Source: Cryptomeria japonica
Taxonomy: Eukaryota > Streptophyta > Pinopsida > Cupressales > Cupressaceae
Direction: 5' to 3'
Length of the DNA: 64,000 nucleotides
Assembly (NCBI RefSeq): GCF_030272615.1
Contig: NC_081415.1
Span: 505,935,373-505,999,372, forward strand
Part shown: positions 23,731-34,168 of the stretch, piece after piece
Layout: each line of letters starts with the position of its first letter
Position numbering within the stretch: the first letter of the stretch is position 1
Program-made: the position numbers and the translations under genes
Notes under the pieces: generated by a model
What the model was told of the DNA's origin: nothing
The model's database searches: none
Seen by the model: only the letters and a program-made list of their open reading frames with translations

Positions 23731-24710
23731 AGATGAGGAGGACCCGGGAGACTTTGCAGCAGCCACACCTCCCACTTAGATGCCTACAACACCTTGATTG
23801 CACAACTAATATTTAACCAATACTGCCTGGCAATGTCATACACTGTCAAGGCTATAAGGGATTTAAACATCTTCAAGACACTTGTCACATGACCTGAAAT
23901 CATGGAGGGGGTAGTCATGGTAGTTTCGACGTGTTTTACATAGTTGCAAGGATATAGGAATCAATTGGTAACTTGGAACATAGGTGAGAAGGTATAGAGG
24001 ACAATTTGATAAAATCACCCGTTTTTGCAAGTATCTGGGAACATCTTCAGCTGGATAAAGTCAGAGCAATCATGTCCTTCATTGCAGAAAGGGGATGACT
24101 GAGCTGGGTGCCCAAGAAAAAGAGTTGACTCAACAAGCAAACAAAGCAAGCATAATATATCCTAGATTGCAGACCAACTTCATCAATTGCTGCCAAACAA
24201 AAATTTAATATTAAAAAACTAATGAAATGGTAACAGAGATCCTAGATTGCAGACCATCACTACATAGTAGAGAGATGAAGTAGAATATCTCAAATGCTCA
24301 ACAAAATCTTTTGTTCTTGGTTGGCCAAGTTAACATTCATGTCATAAAAATAAAATATGATGACACTCTACACGTGTTCTTTGAAATTATAAAATCCCTT
24401 ATAAAAACATATATTCATTAACCAGATGAAACAGAAAAGAGGAAAAATCAGCACCTGAATTTAAGTAATTAAACTCAAGAATTCCTTTGGAGGCGGTGTG
24501 TATGTGGGACTTACAACATTCCTCTGCAGAAGCGTCGGAGCAGATGCAGGGCATAGGGCATCGCAACGGTCGACTGAACACTGTGGAGCCATCACTCTCT
24601 CGGACAACATTCCTCCGTAGATGATTCTGAACATTGCAGATGAGAGGAAATTATTCTGGGGAAAGGGCTTCTCCAGTTGAGCGAGGGGATTTGCAGAAAA
24701 CAAAGAATAG
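22100..24710 (-). pseudogene. PHP-domain phosphoesterase pseudogene
   Basis: A relic of a plant PHP (polymerase and histidinol phosphatase-like) gene. One exon-like block (23430-23600) reads VLALTDHDTVAGVPAVLEAAHKF and ends near DAEIST, keeping the metal-binding D-H-D. Another (22369-22566, 66 codons, flanked by TGCAG and GTATGT) reads CWTGGVVALAHPW and VVRNLKEAGFHGIEIY. A possible last exon lies at 22104-22178 and a possible first exon at 24518-24710, ending at GTAAGT. The long middle of the family between these blocks and the N-terminal HSHxSDG motif were not found, so the gene is probably not functional. An inverted partial copy lies near 51.7 kb. Confidence 0.75.
23740..24500. other. Unassigned sequence inside the PHP locus
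   Basis: Would be intronic if the putative first exon belongs to the PHP gene. The phrase ATCCTAGATTGCAGACCA occurs twice (24160, 24239). Confidence 0.5.
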
Positions 24711-24795
24711 GAGGACTAGATTGTCCGTGGGCTCTTGCATACTACACTTTCATATAAACTAAATAGCTTTTTATTGAGACAGCATGATGTTTTCA

Positions 24796-25740
24796 AGAGC
24801 ATTAATGCTGAATTAGTTTAGTGAGATGCAGGGCAGAGGCAGATTCAGGGGCAGGAGCGAGCTTGGCGAGCTTCCTATGGCAAGCGAGTTCAATATCACA
24901 AATCATCTTGAGAGAGTACATCTGAGTAAAGGTGATGGGCTCTTCCATGATGCACTGTTCTCCCTCCTCCAACTTCAGTGGGTACACGATTGCTTTCTGC
25001 AATGAATTCTAAAATGTAGCAAAGGACAATCTACTACTATTGGAGTTAACCCCAACCTGACAGGCCGCGCTCTTGAACTTCACATTTCTCAGAAACTGAT
25101 CAGTCACAATTGAACCCACACTATTAGAACTAAATAACCTTGAAAATTGATGAAATTGGAGAGTAATATAGCAGGAATACTGTCATGCTTGTGGTCGCCG
25201 AGATTGACTGCGAAAGCTCCCTGGATAGGCTTGATAATGATCCAGTTGAGCCTGTCGTCCGGAGGCCACCCTCCCGGTCTTGGAGGAGCAAAGTAATGGC
25301 TTCATCACCACCTTCTGGTCCATCTCCACGCACGCCCTGGTCACCGCCTCGGGCTCCAATCAGCCATTAGCTTGCCTGCCAAACCCATCAGCTCCTTGCT
25401 GTACTTGTCCACAATCTCTTTGCACAGAATGAAAAGAAATTTAGGGTATTTCTAATTCATAACAGGGGTATTTACATTATACACATCACAATTAGGGAGA
25501 GAAATTATGGATAGAGAGAGAGAGGACTTACCTTCATCCAGCGAGTGTAGTCACGTCGGTGCAGGGGCTGAGAGAAGTAAGTGCAGATTTCTCTCCAGTG
25601 CAGATGACTGCTCACCAAGAATCCTCCGCGCTTGCCCTCTCCTCTGAGGGAAGAGCGAAGAACTGAGACATGGTGCGCACCAGCTCCTTAAAATTCCTCA
25701 TTGCTTGCTTTCTTCCTCTCTCTGGCCGCTGCATTCTGAG
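24796..25740 (-). pseudogene. F3H: Flavanone 3-hydroxylase pseudogene
   Basis: A relic of the Fe(II)/2-oxoglutarate dioxygenase that converts flavanones to dihydroflavonols. Exon 1 (25532-25735) gives FFALPSEE, then in a shifted frame GGFLVSSHL and [20 protein letters not shown], ending at a GTAAGT donor. After an intron, EIVDKYSKELMGLAGKLM, ITLLLQDREGGL, NSNSSRLSFATF, and KAIVYPLKLEEGE with MEEPITFTQMYS follow. The R-x-S 2-oxoglutarate motif remains, but the segment with the H-x-D iron ligands, between VEMDQKVV and ITLLLQD, is deleted and the distal His is lost. The N-terminal part is missing. Certainly inactive; assignment to F3H rather than another 2-ODD rests on the SSHL/WREI/YF and MEEPITF motifs. 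Confidence 0.88.
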
Positions 25741-26140
25741 ATCACCGGAATGTTTCTGCTGAAAGAAGAGAGCGTTTTGTTTATTAACGGTAGCATGCTT
25801 TATGTAACAGTTATGTTAATATAACAGCTATGTTTTTAAACGGTAGTATGCTTTTATATTTTTGAAATTCCTGAATCAACATAATACTTCACAATTGAAC
25901 CAAATGAACACTTGACGAAATATTTTAAATCATTTTATATAAAAAAGAAATCCTCCACGTTACAGCTCATGGCATAATAGAATATAAAGTAGCACAAGAG
26001 AAATTATTATAATTATATCAGGGTTAAATCAATCAAGACAACCCTAAAAAATGAAAGAAATGAAACTATTAACAAATACTAGATGCCAACATTGAGTAGA
26101 TGATGTAATGGATCCATCCATCAAAGTGTCCACCTTGTTC
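25741..26140. other. Spacer with duplicated phrase
   Basis: AACGGTAGCATGCTTTAT (25788) recurs as AACGGTAGTATGCTTTTA (25839). Otherwise unassigned. Confidence 0.55.
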
Positions 26141-26149
26141 AAATTTTGA

Positions 26150-28800
26150 CTTGAATCATTTAGTGCCACTATGGAGATAGTGATGTCATCATTGTCTTTC
26201 AACATTTTAAAAACCTCTTTCAATAGAAAAATTGGATAGCCTATAGGCCATGCTATTTGCTTCCCAAAATAATGTAGTAGGAGCTAACTTCTTAGATACT
26301 ACAAATAAAAATTCACAGATAAGACATCTAGTCCTTGAAGGGATAGACTTTTTTTTAGCGACTCCATCAAAGTAAATTTTAATAAACGGAGGAACTCATT
26401 TAGCACCAACTCTACTATTGTTAACACTCATTCCACTAAAAGCTCCAAGAGAAGGAGGAATTTAATTTTTTTTTACTAAAGTTAACTTTAATGGTAGTAG
26501 AATCTTATGATGAGAAGCTTTTATCTTACTGAGAAAGAGAAAATATAAGACATTGTAATAGTTTCAATAAATTGCTAGTTCTAATTTGTAAATCACTACT
26601 CATGCATTAAAAAATTCTTTGAAAAATCCTAAAATTTATCCCACTAAATATACCAAATGAGTAAGGATGGGGAAACCCACCACATGCTTCCAAATATAGA
26701 GCTCTAGTAAAGAATAGACTAGTTAGGAAATATACGTAGCATTATTTTAGAGGAGCACTTTCTAAAGAAGATGATCACATAACCATTCCCAACATTTACA
26801 AGTAAATTTAAAGTGAACAAATAGATTATCTAAAGTAGCATTAACTTCCTTATATAATGAACATCTTAAATCCACAAAATTATTAATTATTTTGCAATCT
26901 CTCACTTGTAACAACTTTATTTTGAAATACTAGCTAAGAAAGGGAACTAGCCTTCAAAAGACACGGTTTATCACAACATAGGCTAAGAAGTAAATTTCGT
27001 GAAGGAACAAGCGCTTGTTAACTACTATATTCTTCTTTAACATAATAAGAACCAATTCTGAATCCCAACAAACTTAATTTGTCCTCTTTTCTAGAATAGA
27101 ATACTTGTCCCATGTCTATTATACTCTTTAAAATAGATTTTTTCATTTTCTAAGAAATGATAGGAAGATAAATATCTCCATTTAACAAATGGTAGGTTAT
27201 TATTCTTATTGACCTCAAACTTATCTTGCATTTGTTCTCCCATTCTACTAATAAATTGGATTTCTAGAACAATATATATTCTCCTATCAAACACATAATA
27301 GCCATTTCAAGAATCATTCCAAAATAGAGTCTTCTTTCCATTGTAAATATAGTCCATGGTAAATTTGAAGTTATAATTTCCCTACATTTGATTATAAAGT
27401 TCCACATGCAAGAACGTTGAGGTGGGTTGGAAATCTTTTAAATGAATGCAATCAATAGAATCTAGATACTAATTTTGTAAAATTTTATACCATTTAGATC
27501 TTAGTGAAGCATAAAGTTTGCAAGCTAATTTTGTTTCCAAAGAAAAATTATAGAGTACTAGATCTCTAGTTCCAAACCCCCAAAGGGGTTTAAAATTGCT
27601 TTCTCTTAGTCTAATTCATGTTTTTCACCCTTATCACTCTATAAAAAAGATCTCATGATAATTTTTGTCATGCAATAAATAATGTTTGATGGCACAAACA
27701 AATGAGACATCATGTAAGTAGGGACAATTGATAAAGTAGACTTAACAAGAAGGATCTTCTAGCCATTGCCAACTACTTACTTTCCCAAGAGTATAACTTA
27801 GAGTGAATTGATGAAATCACTCTATCCAAAAAGGTAATCTTACTCATTCACAAGAATAAAGGAAGTCCAAGATAAGTGTATGAAAGAACATCCCCTTTTA
27901 AACCCAATAAGTTAAATTTTTTTTTCATAATGCTTGCAACATTTTTAAAGAATTATTTTTTAGATTATCCTTGTTGATAGATTTCTTGACACCGAGTAGT
28001 AGTTAGATAACACAATACTAATTTCAAAAACTTCTTTGTAGTATAAAATATCAAACAACAAGGTATCATCTACAAACAAAGTGAGTAATTGGAGGAACCT
28101 CATCAGTTATTCTAATAAAGCTCTAGCTTCCCCTCATATTTTCTATCATAATAATTCTACTCAATGCTTTTATCATAATGATGAAAATACAAGGGAAAGC
28201 GGGATCCCTTTGCCTTAAACCTTGTTAGGAGTGAAAGAATCCTATTGGTGATCCATTAATTAGTACTAAAAACCTAGTTGAAGATATACACTCAAAAATT
28301 AATTTTTACCAAGGAGAGCTAAAGCCAAATTTAGCTATAAATTATAAAAGAAAACTTCAACTAACCTTATCATAAGCCTTCATTATATCAAGTTTGATTC
28401 CATAACCATAGTTATTCTCTCTTAAATAGAATTAATGAGTATATGACCAATGAGAATATCTTTAGAGATTTCCTTACCTAACATGAAATCGCCTTTCTCC
28501 ATAGAAATATTATCTCAAATAATTATAGATAATATGCATGCTAGACCTTTAGTAATAATCTTGTAAATTGTATTGCACAAAGAGATGAGACCAAAATAAT
28601 TATTAGTATTATTTGACTTGGGAATAAGAGCAATGATAGTGTTGTTCAACTTGTTAAGTATGTTGTTATTCCTTTGTGCCTCTTCCATTGTCAACCAAAC
28701 TTCTTGGCCTACAATATTTTGTATCATTTCATCTTGAATATTAGATACTATTTATATGAACTCTAATATGGAAGGATAAAATAGTATATCATTCTATATA
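26150..28800 (-). pseudogene. L1-type LINE ORF2 relic (RT, zf-RVT, RNase H)
   Basis: A long minus-strand LINE polyprotein relic. From 28727 down: NNTIIALIPKSN and GLISLCNTIYKIITKGLA, which are canonical plant LINE RT motifs; then a QRDPAFPCIFIIMIKALSR block near 28190 and a decayed FVDD box near 28060. A YLGLPLF motif lies near 27860, and a CxLC..CWEWL-like zf-RVT segment near 26800-26900. An RNase H relic (PPFIKIYFDGVAKK) is at about 26340-26390. Multiple stops and frame changes in every block mean an old, inactive copy. The endonuclease end would lie above 28.8 kb and was not found. Confidence 0.8.
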
Positions 28801-31350
28801 TCAAAGGGTAGGCATTGAATTTGATATAAAAGGTCTAGTCTTCAATATCTCTATCATGATAGGAATCATCAACCTATAATAGTTTTTGAACAAATTAGTA
28901 GCCTTTATTTGTATATTTGAGAAATCTCATATATCAGATAACTAACTTTTATAGTGTCATCCCTTGTCAACAAAATGAAGAGCATTACTCATCTAGATGG
29001 TTAAATGTTAAGAGAAATCAGATAGAATAAGGAAACATAATTGAAACCTAATAAGTTATAGGTTGGAAGAGGATCAAGTAGAATCCAATAAAGCAACTTA
29101 AAATTCTACAAGAAATAAAATATAAAAGATTGAATAATGATTATAATTATTTTGGAATCAAACAACAAAGCAAGAGAATTCAATTGTCTACAGAATGGTT
29201 TGAAGAGGTTGAAGGGAAAGAAATAGTAGGAAATGTTTTGATAGAAAAGTAAATTATGGATATAATAATTAATCTATGGTCCATAATTTCAAACAAAGTT
29301 CTTACTAAAAGTAAAGGCAACACAAAAGTAAATATTTTAAAGGTGAGAAAATTATATTGATACAAAGAAATTTAAATACCGATAATGTTCAAATAGATAG
29401 ATAAGCATGTGGTATATCTTATGACTAGATCCATGAAACATTTGAGCCCTATCAACAACTTATCTAAAAGTAATGCAATAAACAAAAGGCCCACTATGTT
29501 AGTCTATTGCAAGAATCACATCAACACCCACAAATCCATTCACTATGAGGTGGAAATATTTTGTAATTATAAAAAATTCATAAAAATAATAAGTAAATTC
29601 AAATAAACTTGTGAACATAATACTTTTTAAGACCAAGCCATTAGTTTGAAGCACCAAATAAAGATGTTTTTGAAAATCCAATATTCAAAGAAAATGAATA
29701 TCTAATGAAATAATAAATCAAATCCTTAAACCAAGTTCAAAAGCAAAAATGACAATAGTAACATAGAACCACTAATGCCATATTTACAAACAAGAAGAAA
29801 AGAGAGCTCTAGAAAAAATAAAATGTGCTCAAGTGAAATAATTCACGAAAAGAAAGCAACATAAATGTCCACGTATAAATGGTGCCCATCATATCTTACA
29901 AAGTTTGTAGTATATTATTAATGTTGTAACGTATAAAATTTTGAAGAAAACTAAAATTTAAAATATACATCTTCATTAAAATTTTAGTGTGAATTGTGAA
30001 CTACTTATCATTGGAACTTATCTATCTATTTGAACCTTATTTGTATTTAAATTACACAAATCAACTAGCGTTTTGTTTTTAACTTCTTTCCCTCTAAATT
30101 CTTCCTTGCCATTAGTGTGAATTGTGAGCTCCTTGTCATTGGAGCTTGAATTAAAATTCAAAAATACTGATACATTTTATTACTTAATAGCTCGAAATAA
30201 AATGAACAAGTACAAAAATATTGAATTTAAAAACATATCATAAGATTTTATATTAAATAAATTTATGTAAATTACTTATATATTTTTAAATAGTATTAAA
30301 ATATAAAAAACACAACAAATTATTGTATGTATTTAAACAATTAAAAAATAAAAATAAAATAATTTTAAAATAAAAGATAATTGTCTCCTAGATGAAAGAA
30401 ATTTTGAAATTCACCTATTTAATTTGCACCAGATAAACAAAATTTATTTAACCAAAAGCCTTAAATTTTGAAACATTTCAAAGTATTCCTTGATATCCAA
30501 ATAAGGTAGGGAACTTAGTGTGGGGCATATGCATATAGCTGGAAGTTACTGTTACTTAGAAGATTTCTAAATTCTTGCCTAAATGTGGGTAGAGATGTTT
30601 GAGAATAGTGTAATCATAACAATGTCACTGACTTCAATTCATTATGTGAAATACGGGTATGTACAGGATCGTGGTGTGCCAAAACAGGCCCTTAAGTGGC
30701 AATGAAATTTCAGAAAATCAGAGTTATGCAACTTGACATGAAAATTTGAATAAGTTGTGAACATTATTTTTAAAATATGTAAGAAGAGAATATATAAAAA
30801 ATTGAATGTAGTTTCTAAGCTACTAGTTGTTTTTTGGAAAAAAAAAAAACCTTATTTGATGAAAATTTCAAATTTCAATGCAGTGCTACTAAAATTTCAG
30901 GAAAAAAATAAGAAGTACACGTATGTTTGACCACCCTAATCACAATCAAATCATAATATTTTTTTATAATATTTATAATATAAGTATTAGACTCATGTTC
31001 GGATGTGACACATATTTTTTTTTAATTTTTTATAAAGTAAATAATTATTTATGAATTTTTTACTACAGCTTTTCAGAAATTCAGAAACTCCTACGTCTGA
31101 CCACCTTAACTTAGTCAAAACCTTATGAAATTAATTTTTTTTAATTTTTCCCTATATTAGACGAAGCATAGGATGTGATGCATGTTTCAGATTCAAAAAA
31201 TGTTATACCGTTTGAAAGTTATGAGTGTTTTTCAATCAGTATATCAATCAGGACTATTGTTAGAATTCAATTAGAAAATAAACGATAATTATTTATTAAA
31301 GTCGAAATAAGACAAGCCTTATATTGTTGGAAAGATGGGAATGTCCTTAA
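28801..31350. other. AT-rich unassigned spacer
   Basis: No gene is supported. A degenerate duplication with a spacing of about 165 bp is visible between TTTGACCACCCTAA (about 30926) and TCTGACCACCTTAA (about 31097). Confidence 0.6.
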
Positions 31351-31540
31351 AAAACCCTTTTCGTTTTATCAATTTTGGCTACAAAAAAAGAAGTCAACCA
31401 CCAGTGCAAAGTCTGGGAAATCAAGGAATACTGAAAAACACGTTTTTTCAGTTGACTTACTAGGCTTGTCACTTCCAAGCCAAATACCAATGCATTCCCA
31501 AACAGAAATTTGAAATTTGAAAATTTGACTACAAAAATCG

Positions 31541-31556
31541 GATATCCGATTTTAAT
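31541..31556. repeat. ATCGGATATCCGAT palindrome (left outer)
   Basis: Perfect palindrome AAATCGGATATCCGATTT. Related forms recur at five further places in 32.7-43.8 kb. Interpreted as part of terminal or subterminal repeats. Confidence 0.75.
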
Positions 31557-31637
31557 CAGTAATTCTTTAACTAGATTTATTTATTACTATATTGATATAT
31601 TAATATATTAATTTATAAATAAATTAGTATATGATAT

Positions 31638-31638
<1 letters not shown>

Positions 31639-31707
<69 letters not shown>

Positions 31708-31850
31708 AGAGAGAGAGAGAGATGGGGAGGGGGAAGGGAGAGAGAGAGATAGCGAGATTAGGGGAGAGGGATAGAGAGAGACTAGGGGAGAGATAGAGAA
31801 GGAGATGGAGAGAGATATTAGGGGAGAGGGGGAGAGAGATATTAAGACAC
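31639..31850. repeat. (GA)n microsatellite and GA-rich tract
   Basis: An uninterrupted (AG)n run at about 31639-31702, followed by GA-rich sequence with repeated ATTAGGGGAGAG phrases. The mirror image (CT-rich with CCCCTAATCTCTC) occurs at 32668-32743. Confidence 0.9.
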
Positions 31851-32665
31851 CATAGGACGCAAAGCAACCCAATATGGTGTCATAATGGGTCGTATGGCAT
31901 CCTAAGGGGTCTCATGGGACACCATATGACCCCTAAGGACAACATACGACCCCTTATGACACCATATGGTGTCATTAGGGGTCATATGGTGTCCATAGGC
32001 GTCATATGGTGTCCTAGGACACCATATGACCCCTTAAGACACCAAATTGTGTGTTATGGGTCATATGTTGTCCTAAGGGGTTGTAAGACACCATATGACC
32101 CAAAGCGACCCAATATTGTGTCATTAGGGGTCATATGGTGTCCTAAGGGGTCATATGATGTCTTAAAGAGGTCATATGACACAATATGACCCACTAGGAC
32201 ACAATATGACCCAAAGCGACCTAATATGGTGTCTTAAGGGGTCATATGGTGTTCTAAGGGGTTGTAGGACACAATATGACCCTTAGGACACAATATGACC
32301 CAAAGCGACCCAATATGGTGTCATAACGGGTCGTATGGTGTCCCAAGACACCATATGACCCCTATGGATACCATAGAACCCCTTAAGACACCAAATTGTG
32401 TCGTTAGGGGTCATATGGTGTCCTAAGGGGTCATATGGTGTCCCATGAACACACAATATGACCCAAAGCGACCCAATATGGTGTCATAACGGGTCGTATG
32501 GTGTCCCAAGACACCATATGACCCCTATGGATACCATAGAACCCCTTAAGACACCAAATTGTGTCGTTAGGGGTCATATGGTGTCATAAGGGGTCATATG
32601 TTGTCTTTAGGGGTCATATGGTGTCCTAAGAGTTCATAAGGGTTCATGGGATACCATATGACCCT
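31850..32665. repeat. Palindromic CATATG tandem array
   Basis: Dense array of a roughly 20-bp unit, GGTCATATGGTGTCCTAAGG, and its reverse complement. Each carries a central CATATG. Higher-order copies are visible: ACCCAAAGCGACCCAATATG occurs at 32298 and 32461, a spacing of 163 bp. The short open frame 31914-32189 is repeat-derived. Confidence 0.92.
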
Positions 32666-32667
32666 CT

Positions 32668-32743
32668 CCCCCCCCCCCTCTCTCTCTCTCTCCCCTAATC
32701 TCTCTCTCTTTCTCCCTCTCTCCCTCTCCTTCTCTCTCTCTAA
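32668..32743. repeat. CT-rich tract, mirror of the GA tract
   Basis: C-run then (CT)n with CCCCTAATCTCTC, the inverse of the 31.64-31.85 kb tract. With it, it flanks the CATATG array as an inverted pair. Confidence 0.85.
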
Positions 32744-32856
32744 AATATGACTAATAAAATCCGATATTGGATATCAGATTTCTGCCATCGCCATTAATGT
32801 GGTAGTTCAGTAAATAAAAGGCGGCAACGGGAAATTTTTTGGGGACCACAAATTTA

Positions 32857-33947
32857 TATAGGGTGAACTCACAATAATGGTTCCCACTTTTTTGCCACTT
32901 TTGACACTGAGATGTACATTTTTAAAATAATCTTCAACTTCCGATAACTATAACTTTTAAACTATTAAAAATTTGAAGATGATGTAAATTAGTGATTTCT
33001 AGCATTTTGTTTGTAGATTCTATATACATTTTTTCAAATTTTTTTGAAGGATTTTAAAAAAAAATTTCCATCTCCCTCGAAAAGTAGTTTTTTACAACAA
33101 ACTACATTTTTAAAGAGTGAGGTGCCTCCCGAAACGTATAACTTTTTTTCTATAAATGATAAAAACACAATTCTTTCAAATTTTGGTTTGTAACATCAAT
33201 ATCTAGGGCTTGCATTTGGTTTTATAGTGATATGTTCAATATTTTTTATTTTATAAAGTTTTGAAGTCCGACTAGTCATAATTTAGACATAGGTTTACAT
33301 TTGAACACATAACTTGTTCTATATAAATCGAAATTCAATTTTTTATTTTTGTTAGAAAGAAGACATCAATACCAAGGGCATAGATATTTTTCAGAATTTT
33401 TTTGAATTAGTTTCTTATTTTTCCCAATGCGTTGAACAGATAAGTTCATGTTCGATGAAAAACCAATTTTCCATAAAATTAAAAAAACAAGAACATAATA
33501 AATTCAAAATATAACAAAATTATACTCATTGGAAAGCTTGCTCTGAGTACTACAATCTAATATTTTTGGGTTATCAAGATTATTTCATTCGTGCTTTGAA
33601 CCAGAGCTCCAAAGTCATTAATTCTTCAGAATTCTGAAAATTTTTGGGAGAAACCTCAAATTAGAGGGTTCGAATGAACAGTACTTCGAGCGAATGGGGT
33701 TCGCTCGAATCCATTATGGTTCGAGCAAACCCCCATTCACTCGAATGAATAGGCTTGATTTCGGCCCGTACAAAGTCACCTGCGGTTTGAGCGAACCCAG
33801 GTCTGCAACATGGTTCGCTCGAACTCCGAGGGGTAGTTCGAGCGAATACCACTATTTCGTTCGAACACCTAGAAAATCGAAGTTCCCACTTTCGCCAAAT
33901 TCCTTCGTTGGCAAAAGTGAGAACTAGCTTTGTGAATTCACCCTATA
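32857..33947. mobile_element. 1.09-kb TIR element (MITE-like), nested
   Basis: Ends are inverted repeats of about 40 bp: the left begins TATAGGGTGAACTCACAA and the right, reversed, TATAGGGTGAATTCACAA. Both continue to GTTC(C/T)CACTTTT and GCCA. Outer TA/TATA bases allow a TA target duplication, but alternatives cannot be excluded. No transposase is encoded. It sits inside the left terminal zone of the larger element. Confidence 0.75.
33664..33872. repeat. Cluster of TTCGAGCGAA-type motifs
   Basis: About nine half- or full-palindromic copies (TTCGAGCGAA, TTCGCTCGAA, TTCGTTCGAA and variants) within 210 bp of the TIR element, in both orientations. GAGCGAATGGGGTTCGCTC near 33689 can pair as a hairpin. 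Confidence 0.8.
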
Positions 33948-34168
33948 TTAAAATCGAATATCCGATAAAATCCAATTTTAGTACAAAAAAAAGAAAAAAA
34001 AGCCTTGTGGGCCATTTTGTGGATTCCAATGGCCCATAGTCTACATATTCTGTTTTCTATCAAGGATCATGGATTTTCAGACAGGTAGAGACAAATTTGT
34101 GCTTTTGGGAGATTCTTAAAGTGAAAACTTACATTGTCAATCATGTAGGAGCATATGTGTGGAGTGAA

